Part shown: piece after piece, positions 1-8,084 of the stretch
How the letters are laid out: each line of letters begins with the position of its first letter
Numbering within the stretch: the stretch's first letter is position 1
DNA from: Bradyrhizobium neotropicale
GTDB taxonomy: Bacteria > Pseudomonadota > Alphaproteobacteria > Rhizobiales > Xanthobacteraceae
DNA length: 64,000 bases
Reading direction: 5' to 3'
Assembly: GCF_001641695.1 (NCBI RefSeq)
Contig: NZ_LSEF01000089.1
Coordinates: 76,395 to 140,394, forward strand
The notes under the pieces: generated by a model
What the model was told of the DNA's origin: nothing
The model's database searches: none
Seen by the model: only the letters and a program-made list of their open reading frames with translations
Program-made: the position numbers and the translations under genes

Positions 1-256
1 GGCCGACCGCCACCACCGTGTCGGCCGAGAGGATGAAGGCGCCGCGCAGCTCGTCGTCGAGCTGCACCGACTTCAGCGCCGCATCGGCCTTGGCCCGCGC
101 CAGGCGGTTGGCGCAGGCGCGCGGCAGCTCGCCCCGCTTCGGCGTCTCGTCGACGTCGGCGGGCCTGAGCGCGTCCGGCTCAATGCCGGCCTGGTTGAGC
201 AGCGACAGGCGTCGCGGCGAACCGGAGGCAAGAACGAATTTGGGGCGGCCAAGCAT
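1..256 (-). CDS. maf: Maf family nucleotide pyrophosphatase (partial, C-terminus off the window)
   Basis: The N-terminal 85 residues of a Maf/YceF protein, a house-cleaning nucleoside triphosphate pyrophosphatase of the ITPase-like fold, acting in the cytosol. The start ATG is at 256. The family signature ASGSPRR follows directly after MLGRPKFVL, and DVDE and SADTVV come later; these are the phosphate-binding loop and acidic catalytic segments of the family. The rest of the gene runs off the left edge. It lies downstream of the phosphatase/hisD block on the same strand but is separated from it by about 175 bp, so it may have its own promoter. Confidence 0.9.
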   Translation of the reverse strand, partial: MLGRPKFVLASGSPRRLSLLNQAGIEPDALRPADVDETPKRGELPRACANRLARAKADAALKSVQLDDELRGAFILSADTVVAVG

Positions 257-432
257 CAGGTGATTTGAGGGGGCGAAGCAGGGGGTGAATTGCGCGCGGA
301 ACCTATCGGAAGGGGGCTGATTTCACAACCCGGGAACCCGGACTTAAGCGATTCGGTGGTGCCATGATGCGTGTGCCTGCGCTCTGTGACGGGGGTGTTA
401 CGGGGCTCGGGGTTCCGGACGGGGCGCGAGAG

Positions 433-900
433 TTACCCGCTCGCCGCGCCCGCCTTCGCAAAGCGGCGGCGGATGCGCAGCAGGAGCTGGTCGCAGACCT
501 CGCGATAGGCCGCGAGCTTCTGGTCGCGGCTGCCCTCGGTGGTGGTGGGGTCCTGCGTCGGCCAGTATTCGACGTCGGCAGCGAGCGTTCGGGTCAGATC
601 CAGCGCCTTGTGATGCGCCTCCGGCGACAGCGTGATGATGAGATCGAAGTTGAGCCCCTCCCAATCCTCCAGCTCCTCGAAGGTCTGCGGCCTGTGGGTG
701 GAGATGTCCTGCCCGAGCTCGGCCATCACGGTGACGGCGAACGGATCGAGCTCGCCCTTCCTGGCGCCGGCGGATTTGACGTAGAGGCCTTGCGGAAACA
801 TGTGCCGCAGCAGGCTCTCGGCCATCGGCGAGCGCACGCTGTTCATCGCGCAGGCGAACAGCACCGATTGCGGATCGCGTGCGCGTGGCGGACCCGCCAT
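433..900 (-). CDS. Low-molecular-weight phosphotyrosine phosphatase / arsenate reductase-like protein
   Basis: A 155-residue protein of the low-molecular-weight phosphatase fold. The P-loop C-x5-R is seen near residue 17 as CAMNSVRS, and the later DPTTTEG segment sits where the family has its general-acid Asp-Pro. Family members dephosphorylate phosphotyrosine or reduce arsenate; the sequence does not settle which. It starts 5 bp after the UPF0262 stop, so it is probably the last gene of the hisD operon. No ars genes are nearby, which argues against an arsenic role. Confidence 0.85.
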   Translation of the reverse strand: MAGPPRARDPQSVLFACAMNSVRSPMAESLLRHMFPQGLYVKSAGARKGELDPFAVTVMAELGQDISTHRPQTFEELEDWEGLNFDLIITLSPEAHHKALDLTRTLAADVEYWPTQDPTTTEGSRDQKLAAYREVCDQLLLRIRRRFAKAGAASG

Positions 901-905
901 CGCAC

Positions 906-1403
906 TTAGCCCTTCCAGTGCAAGACAGTAATGAGCGTGAACAGCCGGCGCGAGGTCTCGAAGTCGACCCGCACCTTGCCCTTCAGCCGCTCCTGGAGCG
1001 TGCGCGAACCTTCGTCATGGATGCCGCGGCGGCCCATGTCGATGGCTTCGATCTTGTCCGGCGTCGCCGTGCGGATCGCCTGGTAGTAGCTGTCGCAGAT
1101 CATGAAATAGTCCTTCACGATCCGCCGGAACGGCGTCAGCGACAACAGATGCGCGACCACGGGCGCGCCGTCCTCTTTGCGGATGTCGAACATCAGCCGG
1201 CTGCCGGTGATGCCGATATGCAGCGTGAACGGCCCCTGCCCATCCGCGCCATCAGGCGCGAACAGGTTCTGCTCGATCAGATCGTAGATCGCGATCGCCC
1301 GCTCGTGCTCGATGTCGGGCCCGGAACGGCCGATCGAGTCCTCGTCGAGGGTGACCGCGACGATGCGATTGTTGGAGTCGTCCTGTTCGGGCGAGCTGGT
1401 CAT
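906..1403 (-). CDS. UPF0262 family protein
   Basis: A 165-residue conserved alphaproteobacterial protein of unknown function (UPF0262). I chose the ATG at 1403 because it overlaps the hisD stop by 4 bp (ATGA), a translational-coupling arrangement; an open frame continues 36 codons upstream, inside hisD. The body contains the family's typical segments [16 protein letters not shown] and [10 protein letters not shown]. No transmembrane segment or signal peptide is seen. Its constant position directly after hisD in this group is known, but no reaction has been assigned. Confidence 0.88.
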   Translation of the reverse strand: MTSSPEQDDSNNRIVAVTLDEDSIGRSGPDIEHERAIAIYDLIEQNLFAPDGADGQGPFTLHIGITGSRLMFDIRKEDGAPVVAHLLSLTPFRRIVKDYFMICDSYYQAIRTATPDKIEAIDMGRRGIHDEGSRTLQERLKGKVRVDFETSRRLFTLITVLHWKG

Positions 1404-2695
1404 GACAGATTGAGGCGCAATCCAACCGAGCGCGAATGGGCGTCCAGCCCCTCCGCCTTGCCGAGCGTCATCGCGGCCGGACCCAGCGCACGGAGCTGAT
1501 CCGGGCCGCATTTCAGAATCGAGGTGCGCTTCATGAAATCATGCACCGACAGCCCCGAGGAGAATCGCGCCGAGCGCGCGGTCGGCAGCACGTGGTTGGA
1601 GCCGCCGACATAGTCGCCGATCGCCTCCGGCGTATGCGCGCCGAGGAACACCGCGCCGGCGTTGCGGATCTTGGCGGCGAGCGCATCGGGATCCGTCGTC
1701 ATGATCTCGAGATGCTCTGCGGCGATCGCATCCGCGAGCGGGATGGCGTCGTTGAGATTCTTCACCACGATGATGGCGCCGAAATCTTGCCACGAGGCGC
1801 TGGCGATCGCGGCGCGCGGCAGCGTCTTCAGCTGCGCAGCCACAGCGGCTTCGACATCGGCGGCGAGGCGCGCGGAATCGGTGATCAGGATCGACTGCGC
1901 GCTGGCATCGTGCTCGGCCTGCGCCAGGAGGTCGGCGGCGATCCAGTCGGCATTGCCGGTGTCGTCGGCGATGACCAGCACCTCGGAGGGACCGGCGATC
2001 ATGTCGATGCCGACCTTGCCGAACACCAGCCGCTTGGCGGCGGCGACATAGGCATTGCCGGGGCCGACGATCTTGGCGACCGGCGCGATCGTCGCGGTGC
2101 CGTAGGCGAGCGCAGCCACCGCCTGCGCGCCGCCGACGCGATAGATCTCGCTGACACCGCCGAGCCGGGCCGCCGCCAGCACCAGCGGGTTGAGCCTGCC
2201 GTCCGGCGCCGGCACCACCATCACGAGCCGCGCGACGCCGGCAACTTTTGCGGGCACCGCGTTCATCAGCACCGAGGACGGATAGGCCGCGGTGCCGCCG
2301 GGCACGTAAAGGCCGGCGGATTCGATCGCGCTGTAGCGCCAGCCGAGCTCGACGCCGAGCGGATCGGTGAAGCGCTCGTCCTTCGGGAGCTGGCGGCTAT
2401 GGTAGGTCTCGATGCGGTCGCGCGCGAGTTTCAGCGCATCCAGGGTTGTGGCATCGCAGACCTTGACCGCGGCCTCGATCTCGGCCGCGGAGACGCGAAG
2501 TGCGGATGCAGCCAGCGTCAGGCGGTCGAACTTTGCCGTCGCCTCGATCAGGGCGGCATCGCCGCGTTTCGCCACGTCGTCGACGATGGCGCGCGCGGCG
2601 GCTTCGACATCGGCCGAGACTTCGCGCTTGGCGGCGAGGAAGGCCGCAAATCGCTGGTCAAAATCGGCGCTGCTGCGGTCGAGACGAACGGGCAT
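1400..2695 (-). CDS. hisD: Histidinol dehydrogenase
   Basis: A 431-residue enzyme, full length for the family, catalysing the last two steps of histidine synthesis (L-histidinol to L-histidine with two NAD+, Zn-dependent). Recognisable are [12 protein letters not shown] and the following [14 protein letters not shown], the substrate- and NAD-binding core, and [13 protein letters not shown] and AEHLEI with metal-binding histidines. The start is ATG 2695. It lies in an apparent operon with DUF2948 upstream (about 136 bp gap) and UPF0262 downstream (4-bp overlap). No other his gene is in the window. Confidence 0.97.
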   Translation of the reverse strand: MPVRLDRSSADFDQRFAAFLAAKREVSADVEAAARAIVDDVAKRGDAALIEATAKFDRLTLAASALRVSAAEIEAAVKVCDATTLDALKLARDRIETYHSRQLPKDERFTDPLGVELGWRYSAIESAGLYVPGGTAAYPSSVLMNAVPAKVAGVARLVMVVPAPDGRLNPLVLAAARLGGVSEIYRVGGAQAVAALAYGTATIAPVAKIVGPGNAYVAAAKRLVFGKVGIDMIAGPSEVLVIADDTGNADWIAADLLAQAEHDASAQSILITDSARLAADVEAAVAAQLKTLPRAAIASASWQDFGAIIVVKNLNDAIPLADAIAAEHLEIMTTDPDALAAKIRNAGAVFLGAHTPEAIGDYVGGSNHVLPTARSARFSSGLSVHDFMKRTSILKCGPDQLRALGPAAMTLGKAEGLDAHSRSVGLRLNLS

Positions 2696-2831
2696 TTTGG
2701 CGTGGCTTCTGGCTGGTCTTTTGGGGCGGATCGGCTCACCCGGTCCCCTGCTCAATGGCGCGGCGGGGAAGCGGCGTCAACCCTTGGTCACCCCTTCAGG
2801 GATGTCGCTGGTATACCGCCGAGCGCCGGTT

Positions 2832-3281
2832 TCACCCCTCCCCCGCGATCCCCGGCCCGGTCCCGAGCACATCCGCCCCCAAATCGGTCAGCTCGCATTC
2901 CAGGCACTCGACATCGAGACGGATGGCGCCGCCATCGGCGAACAGGAGCAAGGCACTGCCGCTGGGCTCGTCGGCGCGGCCGTCCCGGGGATGAAACTCG
3001 ATGCCGATGAGGTCCAGAACCGTCTCCGGCGCGGCGAGATCGATGTTGCGCGACTTGCAGGCGAGCACGCGGTCGAAGCGGAGCGCCGCGACCAGCCGGC
3101 GCGGCTCGGCCTCGCCGTCCAGCGTCTGCTCCCAGTCGAGCCGGCTCATGCCGACCACCAGCCGCTTCTCGCCCTGCCGCCAGATGATGTCGGCGGTCTG
3201 CACGCGGGCATCCTGCACCTGGGTCGAGATCACGGCGAGATCGTCGGCGTCGAGCGCGATCATCTTGAGTTGGGGAGACAT
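2832..3281 (-). CDS. DUF2948 family protein
   Basis: A 149-residue cytosolic protein of DUF2948, found next to hisD in many Rhizobiales. It is rich in short beta segments (LKMIALDADDLAVIS at the start, RRLVAALRFDRV in the middle). No catalytic motif can be named. I prefer ATG 3281 over the in-frame GTG at 3290, because an AAGGAG tract sits only two bases from that GTG. Its function is unknown; the conserved neighbourhood is the only clue. Confidence 0.8.
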   Translation of the reverse strand: MSPQLKMIALDADDLAVISTQVQDARVQTADIIWRQGEKRLVVGMSRLDWEQTLDGEAEPRRLVAALRFDRVLACKSRNIDLAAPETVLDLIGIEFHPRDGRADEPSGSALLLFADGGAIRLDVECLECELTDLGADVLGTGPGIAGEG

Positions 3282-3363
3282 CGCCGGCACCTCTCCTTCG
3301 ACGCGGAATCAGCTCAACGCGCGGGAGCGCCAAGATTTCCGCGCAAGCTACCCGGCCGGCGGG

Positions 3364-4023
3364 CTAGAGGCCATTGATATCGACCATCTCCAGCACGTTC
3401 CGCGGATAACCCTCCCGGGCGACCCGGATCATGGCGCGACCGACCTGCTCGGTCGAGGTCACGTAGCTGGGTGCGAGGCGGCGCAGCACCGACCAGAGCG
3501 GCCCGGTCACGGTGTAGACGGCTTGCACCCAGGCCGTCTTGGAGCGCGCGCCGTGCAGCGGCTGGATCGCGGCGGGCCGGAACATGTAGGCGGCCTTGAA
3601 CGGCAGCTTGAGCAGATCGTTCTCGGTCTTGCCCTTGATGCGCGCCCACATCCGCGCGCCGTGCTCCGTGGAATCGGTGCCGGCGCCGGTGACATAGGCG
3701 AACGTCATCTGCGGATTGAGCCGTGCGAGCGTCGTCGCCGCCGCAAGCGTGATGTCATAGGTGAGATGGCGATAGCGCTCCTCGCTCATGCCGATCGAGG
3801 AGACGCCGAGGCAGAAGAAGCAGGCATCGAAGCCTTCGAGCTGCGGCGCGATGTCCGCATAGTCCAGAAAATTCTGGTGGACGATTTCGGTGAGCTTGGC
3901 GTTGCGCACGCCGGTCGGGCTGCGTCCGACCACGAGCACGCGCGCGATGCCGCCATCGATCAGGCATTCGCGCAACACGCCCTGCCCGACCATGCCGGTC
4001 GCGCCGAAGATGATGACCTTCAT
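3364..4023 (-). CDS. NAD(P)H-binding epimerase-like protein
   Basis: A 219-residue atypical short-chain dehydrogenase. The N-terminal Rossmann motif is clear (VIIFGATGMVGQG, residues 3-15), followed by VVGRSPTG. Near residue 111 it has YVTGAGTDS, and no Tyr-x3-Lys pair is obvious, which fits the atypical NAD(P)-binding and complex-I-assembly-like SDRs rather than classical reductases. It ends 17 bp from the next SDR gene on the same strand, so the two probably form one transcription unit. The substrate is unknown. Confidence 0.8.
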   Translation of the reverse strand: MKVIIFGATGMVGQGVLRECLIDGGIARVLVVGRSPTGVRNAKLTEIVHQNFLDYADIAPQLEGFDACFFCLGVSSIGMSEERYRHLTYDITLAAATTLARLNPQMTFAYVTGAGTDSTEHGARMWARIKGKTENDLLKLPFKAAYMFRPAAIQPLHGARSKTAWVQAVYTVTGPLWSVLRRLAPSYVTSTEQVGRAMIRVAREGYPRNVLEMVDINGL

Positions 4024-4040
4024 CAGGATATCTCAGCAGT

Positions 4041-4979
4041 TCAAGCTGCGGCCGCGATCTCGTTGAAGGATACCCCGGTCAGGGTGGCCGAAACATCCCA
4101 CAGCCTGGCTCGGGCCGCAAAGTCCTTCGCCTGCGGCATGATCTTCGCAGGCGCTGGCGCGCCCTTCAATTCATAGAACCCGTTCGGACCGTAATAGCCG
4201 CCGGCCTCAACAGCCGCCGAGGTCGCGGCAAGGAGCGTGGGCAACGCGCCTTCCGCGGCGGACTGGCTGATGAAAGGCTGCAGCAGCCGGCCGACGCGCC
4301 ACTGGAGGGTGTCGGCGCCCGGGCCATTCGCAATGAGATCGGTACGCGCGTAGCCGGGATGCGCGGCAATGCTGCGCAAGCCCCAGCAGGCCGCATCGCT
4401 GCGGCGCTGCAGTTCGAGCGAAAACATCAGCATCGCGAGCTTGGACTGGCAATAGGCGCGCCAGGGACGATAGGAGCGCTTGCTCTGCAGATCGTCGAAA
4501 TTGATCGCGCCGGAGCGGTGCGCGAGGCTGGAGAGATTGACGACACGCGGCACCTTGGCGCGGCGCAGTAGCGGCAAAAGGTGCGCGGTCAGGGCATAGT
4601 GGCCGAGATAGTTGGTGCCGAGCTGCATCTCGAAACCGTCCGTCGTCTCCTGCCGCCTCGGCAGCGCCATCACGCCGGCATTGTTGATCAGGAGGTCGAG
4701 CTGTTCGTGGCTGGCGGCAAAGCGCCTTGCAAAGTCGGCGACGGAGGCGAGGCTTGCGAGGTCGAGAGGCTCATAGGCGATCAGCGCATCGGGAAAGCGG
4801 TTGCAGATGGCCTCGATCGCCCGCAGGCCCTTTGCGTCGCTGCGCCCAGCGAGTATGACGATGGCACCGGCGCCCGCCAGCGCCAGTGCCGTCTCGTAGC
4901 CGAGACCGCCCGTGGCCCCGGTAATGACGGCGGTCTTGCCGCTGAGGGAGGGAATGTCTGCCGTGGTCCAGTCGGTCAT
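4041..4979 (-). CDS. Short-chain dehydrogenase/reductase (retinol-dehydrogenase-like)
   Basis: A 312-residue SDR with the cofactor motif TGATGGLG near residue 21, NNAG and the catalytic pair in YCQSK (Y-x3-K). The long C-terminus resembles the light-dependent protochlorophyllide reductase / retinol dehydrogenase subgroup. I chose ATG 4979, which matches the SDR N-terminus; the open frame extends upstream over the promoter region. It is transcribed away from the TetR gene across a 90-bp region holding a palindromic operator, so TetR repression of this gene and its downstream partner is likely. Confidence 0.85.
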   Translation of the reverse strand: MTDWTTADIPSLSGKTAVITGATGGLGYETALALAGAGAIVILAGRSDAKGLRAIEAICNRFPDALIAYEPLDLASLASVADFARRFAASHEQLDLLINNAGVMALPRRQETTDGFEMQLGTNYLGHYALTAHLLPLLRRAKVPRVVNLSSLAHRSGAINFDDLQSKRSYRPWRAYCQSKLAMLMFSLELQRRSDAACWGLRSIAAHPGYARTDLIANGPGADTLQWRVGRLLQPFISQSAAEGALPTLLAATSAAVEAGGYYGPNGFYELKGAPAPAKIMPQAKDFAARARLWDVSATLTGVSFNEIAAAA

Positions 4980-5033
4980 GCCATATCTCCAGGCTTTGAA
5001 GGGGGTGGAAGTGCCCCCGCGAACGGCTAAATG

Positions 5034-5054
5034 TGCACTTGGTGCAAATTTGCA
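5034..5054. promoter_or_regulatory. Palindromic operator candidate between the SDR and tetR genes
   Basis: Two overlapping inverted repeats lie in the divergent region: TGCAC-TTG-GTGCA (5034-5046) and the perfect 12-bp palindrome TGCAAATTTGCA (5043-5054). They sit 15 bp before the tetR start and 55 bp before the SDR start. This is where a TetR dimer would autoregulate and repress the divergent operon. The function is inferred. Confidence 0.6.
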
Positions 5055-5068
5055 AGAGGTGAAATAGT

Positions 5069-5710
5069 TTGAAGGCATCCAAGGGCGTGCGCCGACGCGC
5101 CAAGCCATTGACTTCAGGAAGCAAATCCGCGGCCACCTCGGGCCTGCGGCAGCGCAAGCGCGAGCAGACCCGCGAGCGGCTGACCCGCGCGGCGATGGCG
5201 ATGTTCCTGGAGCGCGGCTTCGAGGCCACCACGATCGACGACATCGCGGCTGCCGCCGAGGTATCGCGCCGCAGCTTCTTCCACTATTTCGCCTCGAAGG
5301 AGGACGTGGTCGCCGCCTGGCAGGAGGACGCAGCGACCGCACTGGTCGACGCGATCATCGCGAGGCCTATCGAGGAATCCATGCTGACCGCGGCGGAGAA
5401 CGCGATCGCGGCAGTGGTCAAGCGGGTCGATCCGGCTGAAGCAGCCGCGATGTCGCGGCTCAAGCGCGACAACCCCGCGCTTCAGGCGCGCGACCAGCTC
5501 AAATACGAGAAGCTCGAGCGCGCATTGGCCGAGGGGCTCGCCCGGCGTTCCGGCCGAAAATCGGACCGGCTGAAGGCGCGGCTCGTCGCGATGATCGCCA
5601 CCGGCGCGATGCGCGTCGGCGGCGAAAGCTGGATCGGCGAAGGCGCGCGCGAGAAGCCGGAGGTCTTCGTGAAGCGGACGTTCGATGCGATCAGGGGGAT
5701 CTTGAAGTGA
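5069..5710 (+). CDS. TetR/AcrR family transcriptional regulator
   Basis: A 213-residue repressor. The N-terminal helix-turn-helix runs from about residue 28 to 75 (TRERLTRAAMAMFLERGF, then TTIDDIAAAAEVSRRSFFHYF), the classic TetR motif, followed by an all-alpha ligand domain. The start is a TTG with an AGAGG Shine-Dalgarno about 9 bp upstream; no ATG lies nearby in frame. The divergent SDR and NAD-binding genes are the likely targets. The inducer is unknown. Confidence 0.88.
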   Translation: MKASKGVRRRAKPLTSGSKSAATSGLRQRKREQTRERLTRAAMAMFLERGFEATTIDDIAAAAEVSRRSFFHYFASKEDVVAAWQEDAATALVDAIIARPIEESMLTAAENAIAAVVKRVDPAEAAAMSRLKRDNPALQARDQLKYEKLERALAEGLARRSGRKSDRLKARLVAMIATGAMRVGGESWIGEGAREKPEVFVKRTFDAIRGILK

Positions 5711-5716
5711 GGTGTC

Positions 5717-5739
5717 ACCCTCCCCTGGAGGGGGAGGGT
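5717..5739 (+). terminator. GC-rich hairpin after tetR
   Basis: ACCCTCCCC (5717-5725) pairs with GGGGAGGGT (5731-5739) across a 5-nt loop, directly after the tetR stop and before the convergent hydrolase stop. No U tract follows, so its terminator activity is uncertain. It could serve both converging genes. Confidence 0.4.
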
Positions 5740-5758
5740 AAGCAACGAGGCGTCAGCC

Positions 5759-6583
5759 TCAGCTCTTGAAAAACGCCAGCAGGTCCGCGTTGATGGTTTC
5801 GGCTTCCGTGGTCGGCATGCCGTGCGGAAAGCTCTTGTAGGTCTTCAGCGTACAGTTCTTGAGCAGCTTGGCCGACAACGGTGCGGAATCGGCGTAAGGC
5901 ACGATCTGGTCGTCATCGCCGTGCATCACCAGCACCGGCACGTTGATCTTCTTCAGGTCCTCAGTGAAATCGGTCTGCGAGAACGCGACGATGCCGTCGT
6001 AATGAGCCTTCGCGCCGCCCATCATGCCCTGGCGCCACCAGTTCTGGATCACCGCTTCCGAGGGCTTCGCTCCGGGACGGTTGTAGCCGTAGAACGGACC
6101 GGCGGCGATGTCGCGATAGAAGCTCGAACGGCCGGCGGCGAGCTGCGCCTGGAAATCGTCGAACACCTTCTTCGGCAGGCCGCCCGGATTGGCCGTCGTC
6201 TGCACCATCAGCGGCGGCACCGCTGAAATGATCGCAGCCTTTGCCACGCGGCTCTCGCCGTGGCGCGCGATGTAGTGCACCACCTCGCCGCCGCCGGTGG
6301 AATGGCCGACGTGAATGGCGTTCTTCAGGTCGAGATGCGCCGTCACCGCCGCGAGATCATCTGCATAGTGATCCATGTCATGGCCATCAGCGACCTGCGC
6401 CGAGCGGCCATGGCCGCGGCGGTCATGGGCGACGACGCGGTAGCCACGGGTCACGAAGTACATCATCTGCGCGTCCCAGTCGTCGGACGACAGGGGCCAG
6501 CCGTGGCTGAATACGATCGGCTGACCCGAGCCCCAATCCTTGTAGAAGATCTCGACGCCGTCCTTGGTGGTGATGGTGGGCAT
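5759..6583 (-). CDS. Alpha/beta hydrolase, non-heme chloroperoxidase/esterase family
   Basis: A 274-residue single-domain hydrolase. It shows the oxyanion motif FSHGWPL (about residue 25), the nucleophile elbow GHSTGGGE (about 95-102, Ser catalytic), an acid in [10 protein letters not shown] and the late histidine in FPHGMP. This pattern is that of cofactor-free haloperoxidases, perhydrolases and arylesterases; the true substrate is unknown. I took ATG 6583, where the conserved [18 protein letters not shown] begins. It appears monocistronic and converges with tetR. Confidence 0.87.
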   Translation of the reverse strand: MPTITTKDGVEIFYKDWGSGQPIVFSHGWPLSSDDWDAQMMYFVTRGYRVVAHDRRGHGRSAQVADGHDMDHYADDLAAVTAHLDLKNAIHVGHSTGGGEVVHYIARHGESRVAKAAIISAVPPLMVQTTANPGGLPKKVFDDFQAQLAAGRSSFYRDIAAGPFYGYNRPGAKPSEAVIQNWWRQGMMGGAKAHYDGIVAFSQTDFTEDLKKINVPVLVMHGDDDQIVPYADSAPLSAKLLKNCTLKTYKSFPHGMPTTEAETINADLLAFFKS

Positions 6584-6679
6584 TGCAAGGCTCCTTATCG
6601 TAAGAGTAATCCGCAGATGGCCGCGCGAGGTCACCGGCGCGATGCCTCGCATCGCCCGGCAATGTCGGCGATCGGGCGA

Positions 6680-7189
6680 TCAGGCAAAAGCCGTCGGCCT
6701 GAAACGACGCCAGGCGCCGATGATAACCAGCACGAAGAACACGAGCACGATGCCCTGCACCACGGCAAAAACTGGGCCTGACGGCGGTGCCGGCGGCACG
6801 GCGGGCGCGAGCGCGGCAAGCGCCGGCACCTTCAGGAACGACTGGATCACCAGCACGAAGACGTTGAGATAGAGCGAGACCATCGCGGTCACGATGTAGA
6901 TCGGACGCCACGCGCCCGACAGCTTCATGCCGTAGAGCGCGATGCAGGCGATCGCGAGCAGCACCAGCGACAGAATGCCGATCATGTGCGACGGCAACAG
7001 CTCCTTGAACGGAAACAGGAAACCGGTGACGCTGGTCAGGATGGTGAAGAGGAGAAAGATCGCGGTGAGGCCCGGCATCGGCTTCGAGCCGAGCAGCCCG
7101 AACATCACGACAAGGCCGCTGGCGATCGCGATCAGGCTGATGATGACATGGACCAACGTGAAGGCGGGCAGGCTCAACCCAAGAACCAC
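6680..7189 (-). CDS. Integral membrane protein, function unknown
   Basis: A 169-residue protein with about five hydrophobic helices (for example FTLVHVIISLIAIASGLVV and IVLVFFVLVIIGAWRRF at the C-terminus) and a Pro-rich cytosolic or periplasmic loop near residue 140. I chose the GTG at 7189 because AGGAG lies 7 bp upstream; the open frame runs 27 codons further without a ribosome site. I do not recognise a named family. It resembles small rhizobial inner-membrane proteins adjacent to hydrolases. Confidence 0.65.
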   Translation of the reverse strand: MVLGLSLPAFTLVHVIISLIAIASGLVVMFGLLGSKPMPGLTAIFLLFTILTSVTGFLFPFKELLPSHMIGILSLVLLAIACIALYGMKLSGAWRPIYIVTAMVSLYLNVFVLVIQSFLKVPALAALAPAVPPAPPSGPVFAVVQGIVLVFFVLVIIGAWRRFRPTAFA

Positions 7190-7421
7190 GGCATCTCTCC
7201 TACTCTGCGCTGAGATCAGAAGAATGGTATTACGGTCCTCATCGAATTGCCACATGCGTTGGCGCCGCACTTGCGCGCCAAGCCATGCGCCGTCGTGCGA
7301 ATTGACAAACGCATGCTCAGATTTTTTGCATCGCTGTCACAAACCTCAGCAGGTTTTCGCCGAAAGCTGAATCGATTGTCGCAACATCGGCCCGCGATCA
7401 GCGGGCCGATGCGACGGGGTC

Positions 7422-7730
7422 TCAGACTTCCTTGGTGTCGAAGATCAGCAGGTCGGCGCCGCCACTGGCGAATGTCGGCACATCGCCTGCCGCCGCCTTG
7501 CCTTCCGCGCTGCCGAATGCCGCCTGGATATCGGCCACGCTGTCGAAGGTGAGGATGGCAACAAGGTGGACTCCGGAAGGTCCGGCGGGGGAGCCGACCG
7601 GCCCCTTGCTGATCGCGTACTTCTTCAAGCCGGGAAGTTTCTTCGCGAGCGGGATGTGCGTTTCGGCATAATGCTTGTCGAAGGCCGCAGCATCCTTGGG
7701 CGTCTTGTAGAGCACGACGAGTTCAGCCAT
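7422..7730 (-). CDS. EthD family protein (dimeric alpha-beta barrel)
   Basis: A 102-residue protein of the EthD fold, a ferredoxin-like dimeric barrel. Residues 5-30 (VVLYKTPKDAAAFDKHYAET, then HIPLAKKLPGL) are the family signature with the conserved His. Members assist ring or ether degradation, but many, like this one, are of unknown role. ATG 7730 is preceded by GGAG. It stands alone between intergenic repeats. Confidence 0.85.
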   Translation of the reverse strand: MAELVVLYKTPKDAAAFDKHYAETHIPLAKKLPGLKKYAISKGPVGSPAGPSGVHLVAILTFDSVADIQAAFGSAEGKAAAGDVPTFASGGADLLIFDTKEV

Positions 7731-7962
7731 TTAGTCCTCCCTTGAACCTAGTTTTGTGTAGACCCTCATGGTCAGGAGCGTGCGAAGCACGCCCCGCGGA
7801 CGATGCTTCGCATCGCCGCGCGAACCATGAGGCCCCGACGTCCGGGCCTTCATCCTTCGATGACGCGCGCGATGCGCGCTCCTCAGGATGAGGGGATAGT
7901 CTGCAGGATGGGTCGCAATGGCAAGTCACATTCCGCTTGCCGATCGCTTGTCTTATCCTTGG
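7731..7962. repeat. Intergenic palindromic repeat tract
   Basis: This gene-free stretch contains complementary pieces: a CATGGTCAGGAGCG arm near 7768 against CGCGAACCATGAGG near 7818, and CATCCTTCGATGACGCGC near 7852 against GCGCTCCTCAGGATGAGG near 7876. Such extended palindromes of this composition are common interspersed repeats in Bradyrhizobium. No coding frame is supported. Confidence 0.6.
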
Positions 7963-8084
7963 CTAAAGCGCGACGCGATCGGTTCCGATCGCGTCGCGCT
8001 TTAGGTTATTGTTTGAGCATGATCTTTTCGGAAAACCGCTGCACACTTTGCGCTTGCGCGGCCCTGCGGGTCCGGATCATGCTC
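7963..8084. repeat. Bipartite palindromic repeat, copy A (GAGCATGATC element)
   Basis: It has two parts. CTAAAGCGCGACGCGATC pairs with its inverted copy ending at 8004. Then GAGCATGATCTTTTCGGA (from 8015) has its inverted partner TCCGGATCATGCTC (8071-8084). The second hairpin ends exactly against the stop codon of the flavoprotein gene. Copy B lies at 52212-52315, also against a stop codon. It may act as a terminator. Confidence 0.8.
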
